Shown here: positions 1 through 8,231 of the stretch, one piece after another
Numbering within the stretch: the first letter of the stretch is position 1
How the letters are laid out: each line of letters begins with the position of its first letter
DNA from: Streptomyces sp. NBC_00572
GTDB taxonomy: Bacteria; Actinomycetota; Actinomycetes; Streptomycetales; Streptomycetaceae
NCBI RefSeq assembly: GCF_026341815.1
Contig: NZ_JAPENX010000001.1
Span: 62,001 to 126,000, forward strand
Direction of reading: 5' to 3'
DNA: 64,000 nucleotides
Position numbers and translations under genes: made by a program
Notes under the pieces: model-generated
What the model was told of the DNA's origin: nothing
Seen by the model: only the letters and a program-made list of their open reading frames with translations
The model's database searches: none

Positions 1-946
1 AGAGGGTGTGGAACTCCATGTCACGCGGGGTGTGTCCGGTCAGTTCCGCGTAGCGCCGTTCGATCGCGTCGCGCCGCAGGAAGTCCGGCAGCCCGGGCTG
101 GCCGAAGCTCACGGTCAGGTCCTGGAAGAAGCGGTGGAGGTAGACCGTCCAGCCCAGGTCGACCTCGCGCGGCACGCAGGCCGCCATCTCCCAGTCGAGG
201 ACGGCGGCGGGGGTGAATCCGTCGTAGACGATGTTCCCGATGCGGGCGTCGCCCCAGCCGAGGACGGCCGGGCCCTCGTCGGCCGGCCAGTGCGCCTCCA
301 GCCAGTCGAAGGCCGACTCGATGAGCGGTGAGGGCGCGAGTCCGTCCACCACCCAGGCGTAGTAAGCGCGCTGGGCGTCGACATGGCGGCGCAGCGGGGT
401 CCCCGCACCGTCCGGAAGCAGGAATTCGGCCTCCTTCGCCGGGAACTGGTCGTGGAGCCGGGCGAGTACGGAGACGGATTCGGCTTCGAGCAGGGCGCGT
501 TCGGCGTCGGTGGCGGCGTGCAGCCAGTTCCCCTCGTACGTGTAGGGCATGACGTCCGGCGGGACGCGGCCCTCGGCGCGGGCCATCACGAAGAAGGGCG
601 CACCGAGCGGCTCGGGGTCCTCTTCGAGCCAGAGCACGCGCGGTACGGGAATGTCGGTGCGCTCGCCGACCAGGTGCATGACCCGGTGCTGGCGGGCCAT
701 GTCGTAGACGGGGAAGACGGTGTACGCGGCGGGGTCGGCGGCCAGCCGCAGGGCGCAGCCCCGTACCGGGGCGTCCGGGTGGTCGAGGTCGAAGAGCAGG
801 GTCTCGCTGGACATGCCGTTGGAGCCGGGCACGGCGAGGCCGGTGACCCGGGCGCCGGGCAGGTGGCGGTCGAGCCAGGCGGTGAGCCTGCGCCCTAGCT
901 CCTCGGGGTCGCGGGTGGTGGTGCGGGGGCGGGGCGCAGAGGTCAA
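1..946 (-). CDS. Phosphotransferase (APH/ACAD10-like kinase fold), 3' end cut by window
   Basis: About 315 residues of an aminoglycoside-phosphotransferase-fold protein, running off the left edge so the C-terminus is missing. The chosen start is TTG at 946, preceded by GAGGAG six bases upstream. A Brenner-type catalytic loop, VLGWGDARIGN, lies near residues 226-236 and the metal-binding VLDWE near residue 250; the upstream part has the LRLAAD nucleotide-lobe strand. Members of this family next to acyl-CoA dehydrogenases (ACAD10/FadE36 type) are thought to phosphorylate small hydroxylated acyl substrates rather than antibiotics. The acyl-CoA dehydrogenase at 2673-3872 and the AttH-like gene between them, all on this strand, fit that reading. 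The substrate is unknown. Confidence 0.8.
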   Translation of the reverse strand, partial: MTSAPRPRTTTRDPEELGRRLTAWLDRHLPGARVTGLAVPGSNGMSSETLLFDLDHPDAPVRGCALRLAADPAAYTVFPVYDMARQHRVMHLVGERTDIPVPRVLWLEEDPEPLGAPFFVMARAEGRVPPDVMPYTYEGNWLHAATDAERALLEAESVSVLARLHDQFPAKEAEFLLPDGAGTPLRRHVDAQRAYYAWVVDGLAPSPLIESAFDWLEAHWPADEGPAVLGWGDARIGNIVYDGFTPAAVLDWEMAACVPREVDLGWTVYLHRFFQDLTVSFGQPGLPDFLRRDAIERRYAELTGHTPRDMEFHTL

Positions 947-1046
947 GGGGAGCTCCTCGGAGTGCCGTTGACAGAAGAGGGTTCGGCGCATGAGGCCGTG
1001 GAGGAAGGGGCCCGGCGGTCCGCTCGACGCGGAGGGAGAAGGTTCC

Positions 1047-2183
1047 TCAGCGGGCCGTGGACGTGTGGTCGGCGAAGCCGCTGGGGTCGTGGCGGCCGAA
1101 GGAGCCGTGCTCGAAGATGCCGTAGCCGGTGTGGCCGTCGAGGGTGAAACGGGCCGCGTGGTCGGTGACGCCGTAGGCCGCCATGGGGTGGGCGGCGGGG
1201 TCGGAGAGGTCGTACACGCGCCGGTCCGTCCAGCCGCGGCCCTGCCAGGTGCCGTGCTGCCAGTCGGTGGCGGGCGGATAGCCGGCGCCGACGGCGAGCG
1301 GGGAGGAGGCGAGGATCTCGACGCCGATCTCCAGGGGCTTGCCGGTCGGGTCGGTGAGGTGGACGACGGCCCGTTCGGGGTGGCGGCTTCCCGTGCGGTA
1401 CGTGATCTCGGTGCGGGGCCAGCCGAGTTGGGTGTCGCGGTGGCCGTTCCGTACGAGCAGGGCCTCGTTGAGGGTGCGGTAGCCGTCGGCGTCCTCCTGG
1501 GCGATGACCATGAGGAAGCGGTCCTCGAAGCGCATCGGGATCCAGAGCCAGTGGAAGCCCTCGGGCCGGAACTCGGCGCCGCGGCCGGGCTCCTCGCCGG
1601 GGATCGGGCGGACTCCCCAGCTGCGGTCGCGGGTGCCGGTCCACTCCCCCGGGGCGACGGCGAACTCCTGGCCGGCGGCCCTGATCGTGCCCGCGCAGTG
1701 TCCGGCCTGGACGAAGCGGCGGCCTTCCAGGGTGAGCCGGCCGCCGTGGCGCTGGGTGTGGTGGGGTTCCCAGACGGCGGGGAAGTCGCCGGTCCAGGTG
1801 AGGTCGTACGAGAGGCCCTCGGGGTCGTCGGGGTCGGCCGCGCAGCGCAGGGAGAGGCGCTTGAGGGGCTCGTCGACGGTGATGGTGAACGGCCCGACGG
1901 ACAGGTTCATCCGGTCGTCACCGAGGGCGTCGGAGGCCCGGACGGCGTGCAGCCGGTCACCGACCCGCAGGGTGGCGTAGGCGTCGACGACGCCGGTGTT
2001 GGGGTAGACACCGAGGCCGGCGATGAGCAGGGCGCGGCCGGTGTGGTCGAAGACATGGAAGATGCACCGGTCATAGGCGTTGCGGTCGCCGCTGACGTGG
2101 TGCTTCATCGAGAGCGGGGCCTGGTGCACGGGGTATTCGTCGAGTGCGACGGGCCGGTCGTCGACGTGCCGGTGCACGGACAT
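1047..2183 (-). CDS. Conserved hypothetical, AttH/CrtC-like beta-rich protein
   Basis: A 378-residue soluble protein with no signal peptide or membrane segment. The start at 2183 has AGGAGG nine bases upstream; the open frame continues further but without a ribosome site. The sequence is rich in beta-type stretches with conserved Trp and Arg, including TRDRSWGVRP near residue 195, which resembles proteins of the lipocalin-like AttH/hydroxyneurosporene-synthase (CrtC) group found beside acyl-CoA dehydrogenases in actinobacteria. That assignment is by resemblance only. It lies about 100 bp upstream of the phosphotransferase on the same strand and may be cotranscribed with it. A role in modifying a lipid or terpenoid substrate is inference. 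Confidence 0.6.
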   Translation of the reverse strand: MSVHRHVDDRPVALDEYPVHQAPLSMKHHVSGDRNAYDRCIFHVFDHTGRALLIAGLGVYPNTGVVDAYATLRVGDRLHAVRASDALGDDRMNLSVGPFTITVDEPLKRLSLRCAADPDDPEGLSYDLTWTGDFPAVWEPHHTQRHGGRLTLEGRRFVQAGHCAGTIRAAGQEFAVAPGEWTGTRDRSWGVRPIPGEEPGRGAEFRPEGFHWLWIPMRFEDRFLMVIAQEDADGYRTLNEALLVRNGHRDTQLGWPRTEITYRTGSRHPERAVVHLTDPTGKPLEIGVEILASSPLAVGAGYPPATDWQHGTWQGRGWTDRRVYDLSDPAAHPMAAYGVTDHAARFTLDGHTGYGIFEHGSFGRHDPSGFADHTSTAR

Positions 2184-2341
2184 GGCTGACCTCCTGGTCG
2201 GCGAGCGCTTGTTCCGCGAGGGAACCTGACGGTACGTCAGGTCCGCGTCACGGGGCCAGAGTCGTGCACCGGGTACCGGACGAACTGCCTCTCGAATCCG
2301 TTCGGGGGTGACCACGGCCGCCGGGGCGCGTTGGTCCGGGC

Positions 2342-2710
2342 ATGACCACGCTGTACACGACACCCAGCGGAATCGGTCGGCACCGGCAGGCCGAATCCAG
2401 CGTTGAAGAATCGGTTCACCACGCGATGTCGGCGCCGACGTCGGGACCGGCACCGGCACCGATGTCCGGCGCGCCCGGCTCCGGCCCCGTGCCCCTGCCC
2501 GCGCCCGTTCCGGCGCAGGCACCCGCCCCGGCTCCCCTCCCCGCCGACCCGCCCATCTACAAGGCCGTGCTCTCCCTCTGGGCCAGCCAGGGCCGCACCC
2601 TCCCGGGCCACCGCGACCAGGAGTGGGCGCGGCTCGCCGCCGGCCCGGTCTGGGCCGACCGCACGGTGCGCGTCAGCGGGATTCTGGTCCGACCAGGTGA
2701 CGGGCGATGA
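2342..2710 (+). CDS. Small hypothetical protein with Pro/Ala-rich centre
   Basis: A 122-residue protein of unknown function. The N-terminal 30 residues are polar, the middle (about 31-70) is a low-complexity Pro-Ala stretch, and the C-terminal 50 residues look like a folded helical module (PPIYKAVLSLWASQGRTLPG, then WARLAAGPVW). Similar short C-terminal modules occur in small streptomycete hypothetical proteins. No strong ribosome site precedes the ATG, so an internal ATG at 2426 is possible. Its 3' end overlaps the convergent acyl-CoA dehydrogenase gene by 38 bp, which is unusual and lowers confidence somewhat. Confidence 0.5.
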   Translation: MTTLYTTPSGIGRHRQAESSVEESVHHAMSAPTSGPAPAPMSGAPGSGPVPLPAPVPAQAPAPAPLPADPPIYKAVLSLWASQGRTLPGHRDQEWARLAAGPVWADRTVRVSGILVRPGDGR

Positions 2711-3872
2711 CCACCCGCTGGATCTGATTGGTCCCCTCGACGATCTGGAGCATCTTCGCCTCCCGCATATACCGCTCCACGGGGAAGTCCGCCGTGTAGC
2801 CGTACCCGCCGAGCACCTGCACCGCGTCCGTCGTGATCCGCATGGCGGCGTCCGTGCAGAACAGCTTGGCCATCGCGGCGATCCGGCCGAAGGACCGCCC
2901 CTCGTCCCGGAGCCGCGCCGCCTCCAGGTACAGCGCCCGGCCCGCCTCGACCCCGGTCGCCATGTCGGCGAGGAGAAAGCGGAGCCCCTGGAAGTCGGCG
3001 ATCGGCCGGCCGAACTGGCGGCGCTCCTTGGCGTACCCGACGGCCTCGTCCAGGGCCGCCTGGCCGAGCCCGACCGCGCAGGCGGCGATGCCGAGCCGCC
3101 CCGAGTCCAGGGCGTCGAGCGCGATCGCGAAGCCCTGCCCCTCGGCACCGAGCCGCCGCTCGTCGGGGACCCTCACCCCGTCGAAGTGGAGCTGCGCGGT
3201 GGGAGAGCCCTTCATGCCCATCTTCCGCTCGGACGGGGCCGCGCTCAGCCCCGGCGCGTCCCCCGGCACCAGGAAGGCGGTGATGCCCCGCGCGCCCGCG
3301 TCGCCGGTCCGGGCCATCACCGTGCAGAAGTCGGCGATGCCGCCGTGGGTGATCCATGCCTTGGTGCCGTCGATCACCCAGTCGCCGCCCTCCCCGGAGG
3401 AGCCGCCCTCCCCGGGAGACCGGACGGCCCGGGTGCGCAGCGCCGCCGCGTCCGATCCGGCGGAGGGTTCGGAGAGGCAGTACGCGCCGAGGAGACCGCC
3501 GCCCAGCATCGCGGGCAGATGGGTGGCCCGCTGCTCCTCGGTGCCGTAGCGGGCGAGCGCGTGACAGGAGAGGCTGTGGACGCTGACGCCGAGCCCCACG
3601 GTGAGCCGGGCCGCGGCGAGCTCCTCCAGGACCTGGAGGTAGACCTCGTACGGCTGACCGCCCCCGCCGTACGCGGCGTCGTAGGGCAGTCCGAGCAGCC
3701 CGGAGCGGGACAGCAGCGCGAAAAGCTCGCGGGGGAAGTGTCCGGCGGCCTCTTCCTCGGCGGCGCGCGGGGCGATCTCCCGCCGGGCGATGTCCCGCGT
3801 CAGGGCGAGCAGCTCGCGGGCCTCGTCGGTGGGCAGGCGGCGTTCCACGCCGTCCGGGGTGCTGTCGGCCAT
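2673..3872 (-). CDS. Acyl-CoA dehydrogenase
   Basis: A 399-residue flavoprotein of the acyl-CoA dehydrogenase family, which oxidises acyl-CoA to the enoyl-CoA and passes electrons to ETF. The start at 3872 has GGAGGAG about ten bases upstream. Family signatures are clear: CLSEPSAGSDA near residue 125, the FAD-contacting WITHGG near 162, RQFGRPIADFQ near 287, and QVLGGYGYTADFPVER followed by the catalytic base in IVEGTNQIQR near residue 380, the glutamate position of short/branched-chain members. Length is typical. A Gly/Ser-rich insert (SPGEGGSSGEGGD) sits in the middle beta-domain. Its partners may be the phosphotransferase and AttH-like genes further left on the same strand. Confidence 0.9.
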   Translation of the reverse strand: MADSTPDGVERRLPTDEARELLALTRDIARREIAPRAAEEEAAGHFPRELFALLSRSGLLGLPYDAAYGGGGQPYEVYLQVLEELAAARLTVGLGVSVHSLSCHALARYGTEEQRATHLPAMLGGGLLGAYCLSEPSAGSDAAALRTRAVRSPGEGGSSGEGGDWVIDGTKAWITHGGIADFCTVMARTGDAGARGITAFLVPGDAPGLSAAPSERKMGMKGSPTAQLHFDGVRVPDERRLGAEGQGFAIALDALDSGRLGIAACAVGLGQAALDEAVGYAKERRQFGRPIADFQGLRFLLADMATGVEAGRALYLEAARLRDEGRSFGRIAAMAKLFCTDAAMRITTDAVQVLGGYGYTADFPVERYMREAKMLQIVEGTNQIQRVVIARHLVGPESR

Positions 3873-4019
3873 GGCCGGGCGCTCCTCCCTGCCGGGCGCG
3901 GGCACGACACGGGCGTGCGGGCCGCGCGCGGGGTCGCGGGGAGTATGCCCGTTCGGGGCGCCGGGATCACACGGCCGACCGGGGATCACACGGACGCCGG
4001 GGAGGCCCCGGACTCCCGG

Positions 4020-4169
4020 CTACATGAGGCCGGCCCCTGTGACGAACACGGCCAGGAGGACGACCAGCGTCCAGCCGAGGACCTGCTCCAGGAGCTTGGC
4101 GCCCCGATCGCCCTCGGGGCCGCCCGTACGGGCACGGAGGAAGAGGCGGGTGGCGGTGGTGGAGGTCAT
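4020..4169 (-). CDS. Small single-pass membrane protein
   Basis: A 49-residue protein starting at the ATG at 4169, with AAGGTGG seven bases upstream. The N-terminal half is basic and polar (TRLFLRARTGGPEGDRG), the C-terminal half is one hydrophobic helix, VLGWTLVVLLAVFVTGAGLM, ending the protein. This gives an N-in single-pass topology. No function can be given. The longer open frame upstream of the ATG contains the remnant described at 4322-4403 and is not thought to be translated with this gene. Confidence 0.5.
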   Translation of the reverse strand: MTSTTATRLFLRARTGGPEGDRGAKLLEQVLGWTLVVLLAVFVTGAGLM

Positions 4170-4321
4170 GGCGACCACCTTGCGGTACGGGCGCGGTCCC
4201 GGGGTAGAGACGTCGGTCACGTCCCCCGGGGCCGCGCGGTGGCGCCGGCCGATGACGAGGGCCGCGAGGGCCTTGCGCCGAGCGGGCGAGGGGCGGTCCG
4301 GGAGGTACGGGCAGCGGACGC

Positions 4322-4403
4322 TTCCTGTGCCGGAGACCACTGTCCCGCTCGCGTCGCAGCGCTTCGTGCGGAGCCGGAGATCCCCCGGACGGAAGGGCGT
4401 CAC
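4322..4403 (-). pseudogene. Remnant of the C-terminal tail of a C39-family peptidase
   Basis: The minus strand encodes LRLRTKRCDASGTVVSGTGS, which aligns with the last part of the intact C39 peptidase gene at 10715-12124 (LRTKRYDANGKVRSGTGG). At DNA level the stretch around 4360-4385 is nearly identical to 10822-10847. No start, catalytic domain or proper stop context remains, so this is a short decayed duplicate. It lies in the 429-bp gap between 4170 and 4598, which otherwise holds only the promoter of the next gene. Confidence 0.55.
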
Positions 4404-4523
4404 CCGTCTGCCACCAAATGGACCGGCCGCGACCGTTCAGAAAAGGCGGATTTCGGCCAGGGGCATAATTCTTCGACCTCGGCAAGTGAATTTTTTCGAT
4501 TTACGTGCACACGCCAATGAACC

Positions 4524-4554
4524 TTGACGGGCCAGGATGATCTTTGCCTATCAT
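4524..4554 (+). promoter_or_regulatory. Likely sigma-70-type promoter for the inhibitor gene
   Basis: TTGACG at 4524-4529 and TATCAT at 4549-4554, spaced 19 bp, lie 45 bp upstream of the I36 inhibitor start. The surrounding DNA is locally AT-rich compared with the rest of the window. Spacing is one to two bases longer than ideal. Confidence 0.45.
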
Positions 4555-4598
4555 CCCCTGTCGCTTTCGCGGCACACACAGGGGACCAAGGGGATTCA

Positions 4599-5012
4599 AT
4601 GCGCAAGCTCCACATTCTCGGCATAGCCTCCGCCGTGCTCGGTATTGCAGCATTCGCAGCACCGGCCCACGCGGCCTCGTACGACGGTGTCTGCAACTCT
4701 TCGAGCGGTGGGGAAATCTGTCTCTACCGCGACAAGGACGCGCAAGGGCCCATCTACGACACGCTCTACAGCAAGCCCTCGTACACGGGCACGTACTACG
4801 GAACAGGCATTTCGATCAACGACAGCGTGACGTCGATCAAGAACCTGGACCCCGACACCGACGCCATGGTCTTCACCAACGCCAATTACACGGGCGACGA
4901 TTCGATGATCTGGTCGGGTGCCACGTTCCATGACATGGGCTACGGTTCGCCGTGGATGGACAACTCGATTTCCTCGCACTGCTTCATAAACAACTCGGCC
5001 TGCCCGTACTAG
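4599..5012 (+). CDS. Secreted peptidase inhibitor, family I36
   Basis: A 137-residue secreted protein. The ATG at 4599 follows AAGGGGA. Residues 1-26 form a Sec signal peptide (MRKLHILG, hydrophobic core, AHA-AS cleavage). The mature part has the beta/gamma-crystallin-like layout of streptomycete metalloproteinase inhibitors (I36, SMI type): GGEICLYRDKD, a YTGTYYG repeat-like strand, and four cysteines (two near the N-terminus, two near the C-terminal SHCFINNSACPY) suited to two disulphides. Such proteins block extracellular metalloproteases. It is followed by a very strong hairpin and then a lipoprotein gene, so it is probably transcribed alone. Confidence 0.8.
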   Translation: MRKLHILGIASAVLGIAAFAAPAHAASYDGVCNSSSGGEICLYRDKDAQGPIYDTLYSKPSYTGTYYGTGISINDSVTSIKNLDPDTDAMVFTNANYTGDDSMIWSGATFHDMGYGSPWMDNSISSHCFINNSACPY

Positions 5013-5024
5013 AGCACACTGACG

Positions 5025-5063
5025 CGGCGGATGCCATGGAAGTCTCTTCCATGGCATCCGCCG
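5025..5063. terminator. Perfect 18-bp hairpin terminator
   Basis: Inverted repeat 5025-5042 / 5046-5063 with a 3-nt loop (TCT), all 18 pairs matching, 12 bp after the inhibitor stop codon. It lacks a T-tract, as is usual in streptomycetes. It would separate the inhibitor gene from the lipoprotein gene. Confidence 0.8.
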
Positions 5064-5098
5064 ACGTTCCGTCCACACTCATCAAAGGGCGAACCACG

Positions 5099-6034
5099 AT
5101 GATTCCGCAGCGCCGAGCGGCCGCTTTCAGTTCACTTGCCGTACTGGCAGTGCTCGGAATATCCGGCTGCACCGAAGGTGCCGTTCACGCCGGGGAAAAG
5201 AGCGGGGCCGGGACCGCGTCCGCCCCGACGCCGACGGCCTCCACCGCGCACACCTCGCAAACCCTGGAACTGCCGCTCGACTCGTACAAAATGAGCGCCA
5301 AGGACCGGACGTCCCTCACGTGGGCGCAGTACGTCCTGGCGGACAAGTGCATGCGGCAGCGCGGGATGAAGTGGCCGGCCCCGCTCACTCCTCGCGGGGA
5401 GAATCGCGATCCGAACCAGCGCCGCTACGGCATCAGCGACGCGACCGTCGCAGCCACGTACGGATACCAGTTGCCTCCGCCTCCCGGCGTCTCGCGTGCG
5501 GAGGAATTCACGTCGGAGCGGCGCGGCAAAGAGCGTCTCAAGACCGTGGACCGCGCCACGATGAACGCCTACACAGGCGAGGGTGGCAGCGGTCCCGGCT
5601 GCCAGGACCGGGCGCGAGAGACACTGCACATGCAGTGGATGTTCACGGCCGATCCGGTGTCGAACGCGTCGCACAACGCTTGGGTCCGCGCGAAGAACGA
5701 CCGCAGGGTGCGGACGCTGGACACCGAATGGAGCACCTGCATGCGGGCCTCCGGACACACCCAGCCGGATCCTCTTGCCGCGGCCGAATCCTGGGCCGGT
5801 TCCGGCACGGACCCGGGAAAGGAGGGACCCCTCCGGGCTCCGAGTGCCGCAGAGGTGTCCATGGCGCGCGCGGATGTGAAGTGCAAGGACAAGGTCGACT
5901 ACATCGAGCGTCGACAGGCGGTCGAAGCCGGCTATCAGACCGCGGAAATCACCGCCGGTTCGCAGAAACTCAAGACCTACTGGTCCGCCTTGCAGCGCAG
6001 CATCCGCACGGCGCGTGAGGTGACCACTCGATGA
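5099..6034 (+). CDS. Secreted lipoprotein of unknown function
   Basis: A 311-residue predicted lipoprotein. The N-terminus is a typical lipoprotein signal: basic start (MIPQRRAAA), hydrophobic stretch, and lipobox LGISGC with the acylated Cys at residue 23. A Ser/Thr/Pro/Ala-rich linker follows to about residue 60. The folded part has conserved-looking paired cysteines (DKCMRQRGMKWPAP, GPGCQDRA, WSTCMRASGH, DVKCKDK), which suggests disulphides outside the membrane, and ends in a charged helical region. No enzyme motif is visible and I do not recognise the family beyond streptomycete hypothetical lipoproteins. The start at 5099 has AAGGG upstream; an upstream in-frame ATG lies inside the hairpin and is less likely. 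Confidence 0.65.
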   Translation: MIPQRRAAAFSSLAVLAVLGISGCTEGAVHAGEKSGAGTASAPTPTASTAHTSQTLELPLDSYKMSAKDRTSLTWAQYVLADKCMRQRGMKWPAPLTPRGENRDPNQRRYGISDATVAATYGYQLPPPPGVSRAEEFTSERRGKERLKTVDRATMNAYTGEGGSGPGCQDRARETLHMQWMFTADPVSNASHNAWVRAKNDRRVRTLDTEWSTCMRASGHTQPDPLAAAESWAGSGTDPGKEGPLRAPSAAEVSMARADVKCKDKVDYIERRQAVEAGYQTAEITAGSQKLKTYWSALQRSIRTAREVTTR

Positions 6035-6104
6035 GTGCGCCGTAGTCGTCGTCGCGCGATTTCACGGTGCCGGCAGCGACCGGGCCGGTCGCGTACGGAC
6101 GGCT

Positions 6105-6125
6105 CCCCCGCCGGATTGGCGGGGG
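6105..6125 (+). terminator. Hairpin terminator after the lipoprotein gene
   Basis: CCCCCGCC at 6105-6112 pairs with GGCGGGGG at 6118-6125 around a 5-nt loop, 70 bp after the lipoprotein stop. Confidence 0.6.
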
Positions 6126-6157
6126 CCCGGTCAGGAAGACAAGCCACCTACAGGTTC

Positions 6158-6297
6158 ACAGCACCCCGAGCGTCCGCAGTGCGCGGTGCCGGCTCGACAC
6201 CGGCTGGGCCGGCCAGAAGACGTAGCAGACGCCGCCCGTACCGCTTCTGACCTTGCCGTTCGCGTCGTACCTCTTCGTACGGAGCCAGATGTTCTCC
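6158..6297 (-). pseudogene. 3' remnant of a C39 peptidase gene
   Basis: Read leftward, 6297-6158 encodes ENIWLRTKRYDANGKVRSG, then GTGGVCYVFWPAQP and an RALRTLGVL-like end, matching the last 45 residues of the intact C39 peptidase at 10715-12124 in both sequence and stop position. Similarity ends abruptly at 6297, and 6298-6479 shows no recognisable coding sequence. The catalytic domain is absent. It abuts a decayed IS5-type element, which suggests that an insertion or IS-mediated deletion removed the rest of the gene. Confidence 0.75.
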
Positions 6298-6479
6298 AAA
6301 TGGGAGGGCGCTGCTTACCATGCGCGCTCTCCTGCGAAAACATGCAGGTCACAGGCTCGGCCCGAGTGAGACGGATCGAGCGCCGATACGCTCGTGCTGA
6401 CCTGGTGCTGGCTTCCGTTGCCGTCCGTTCCGGACCGTTCGTGTCCACCGCGCTGGTTCGGTGCTGACCTGCCCCCCCT

Positions 6480-7278
6480 CGTATCGGGTACGGAGCCGTT
6501 TGAACTGGTGCAGCCAGGCGAAGGCACGCTCGACCACCCAGCGCGCCTTGCCCGGTCCGGACCCGTGGGCGACGCCGCGTCATGCGATCAACGGCTTGAT
6601 GCCGCGTTTCCGCAGTAGGCGGCGGTACTTGTCGAAGTCGTAGCCCCGGTCCGCGTACAGACGCCGGGGCTTGCGGCGGGGACGTCCCCGCCGACCCCGA
6701 ATCGGCGGAACGGTATCCGACAGCGGCAGGAGCTGGGTGACGTCATGCCGGTTCCCGCCGGTGAGCGTCACGGCGAGCGGGGTTCCGTGGCGGTCCACGA
6801 TCAGGTGGTGCTTGGAGCCGGAACGGGCGCGGTCGACGGGCGAGGGACCGACGTGATCCCCCCTTTGAGGGCCCGGACGTGCGACCCGTCCACGGAGCAG
6901 TCGTCCAGGTCCAAGCAGGTCGGCGCGCCGAAGCTCGGCCGGCAGGGTGGCGTGCGGGCGGGGCCAGACGCCGGCCTCGGTCCAGCCCCGCAGCCGACGC
7001 CAGGCCGTCACCCCGGAACAGCCCACGGTCTCTGCGGGGACATCGCGCCACGCGACACCGGTCCGCAGCACGTACATGACGCCGGCGAGTGCTGCCCGGT
7101 CGGGATCAGGCAGCCGACCGGGGTAGCGGCGGCGCCGTTCGGGAGCGGGCGGCAGCAGCGGGGCCACCCGCTCCCACAGGTCGTCAGGAACAAGATCAGC
7201 ACGCACTCCGGACACCCCGCCGACCAAGATCGCCGAGCACAAGACCCGCGACTCGACTCACTGAAGCGATCAGTAAGG
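6480..7278 (-). mobile_element. Decayed IS5-family insertion sequence
   Basis: The minus strand encodes an IS5-type DDE transposase from about 7242 leftward: PDDLWERVAPLLPPAPERRR, WRDVPAETVGCSGVTAWRRL, then (in another frame) the first catalytic region DDCSVDGSHVRALKGG, then SGSKHHLIVDRHGTPLAVT, RLYADRGYDFDKYRR and, after a TGA at 6578-6580, RWVVERAFAWLHQFKRL. Two compensating frame changes (near 6912 and in the six-G run near 6858), an in-frame stop, and loss of similarity after about 6482 mean a single protein cannot be made. The right-hand end, about 7073-7278, is repeated in inverted orientation at 10149-10354. Confidence 0.8.
7073..7278 (-). repeat. 206-bp inverted repeat, left copy (IS 5' end)
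   Basis: Reverse complement of 10149-10354 with three mismatches by my reading. It covers the terminal region and first ~55 codons of the IS5-type transposase. The two copies face outward with three genes between them, the geometry of a composite transposon built from IS elements. Confidence 0.85.
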
Positions 7279-7411
7279 GGCCCAAGGCCTCGCACCGTGC
7301 TGCTTCCTGCCGCCCACTTGGGATCACTCTCGGACGATATGCCCATCTCGCAACCCGAGAGCCATCAGTTTTCCTGGCCGTGGGGGATGGTCCGTCTGTA
7401 GTGCGGCAGAC

Positions 7412-8053
7412 CTACAACACACGCAGGGCCTGGTCGACGTCACGCTCACGCCTGGCGAGCGCATGCAACACGGCTTGGTCGCCGTGCCGGTCCCGGGCGG
7501 CGGCAACGAGCACATCCACCGCGATGGCGAGCGCAGCATCGGGCACTCGGCACGGCGCATCGACGCTGAGCGCGAGGTCATCGAGGTGAACCGCCAGCTC
7601 GACACAGCGGGTCTGCAGGTATCCGTCGAGCGACATCTCCTCTCCCGGCCGGTGAAGGACAGCCACCCGCCGATCGGCCGACTCCATGCCCAGGCGCTGC
7701 GACAGCCGCACCCACGCTGCCCGGGCCTGCTCAGCCACGACAGCGGGGCCGGCTGCGGCAGTTTCCTCGCTGCGGGCACGCACCCCGACGTTCAGCGCGG
7801 AGTCCGGCAACGACGTATCTGCGAGCCGCGCGTAGTACCGAACCGGTGACACCGGCTCCGCGCCGACGACCTGACCGTCGAGGAACCACTCGACCTGGAG
7901 GACGCTGCGCGCAAGGTGGCCGGCCAGCCCACCCACTGACATCCCCTGGAGCACGGACTCGGTCTCCCAGCATCGGGCTACCTGCTCTGTGGCCAGCAGG
8001 TGCACCGCCGTCTCGGCCGCCTGCAGGTATGTCTTCCGGATCTCATCAGTCAT
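7412..8053 (-). CDS. DinB-fold maleylpyruvate isomerase N-terminal domain protein
   Basis: A 213-residue protein of the DinB/mycothiol-dependent maleylpyruvate isomerase superfamily. The first 50 residues carry the helix with the metal-ligand His (SVGGLAGHLARSV, near residue 44), and a second helix carries CVELAVHLDDLALS near residues 150-164, where the other histidine ligand usually lies. The C-terminal SCP-like domain of true maleylpyruvate isomerases is missing. Such proteins usually act on small thiols, often mycothiol, but the substrate here is unknown. The start at 8053 lacks an obvious ribosome site. It lies inside the segment bounded by the inverted IS ends. Confidence 0.75.
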   Translation of the reverse strand: MTDEIRKTYLQAAETAVHLLATEQVARCWETESVLQGMSVGGLAGHLARSVLQVEWFLDGQVVGAEPVSPVRYYARLADTSLPDSALNVGVRARSEETAAAGPAVVAEQARAAWVRLSQRLGMESADRRVAVLHRPGEEMSLDGYLQTRCVELAVHLDDLALSVDAPCRVPDAALAIAVDVLVAAARDRHGDQAVLHALARRERDVDQALRVL

Positions 8054-8231
8054 TCGGGCATCGTCGCAGCCTCATGATCACAGCCGCTGACAGGTCCACG
8101 TTGTGGATCGACCCGCCGCCTCGGCCGCCTGAGGAGCTCGCCCACGTGGGGAGTGTGGTGGCGCGGGAGCGGGAGGGGCCCATCGGCTTGCATCGAAGTC
8201 CACCGGGTTCCCCCGGGGCCACGGGCCCGTA

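Noticed and set aside
2403..4520. 705-codon open frame on the plus strand across the acyl-CoA dehydrogenase gene
   Set aside because: It is antisense to a gene with clear family motifs; its product is low-complexity Arg/Gly/Pro sequence without a ribosome site, as expected for high-GC shadow frames.
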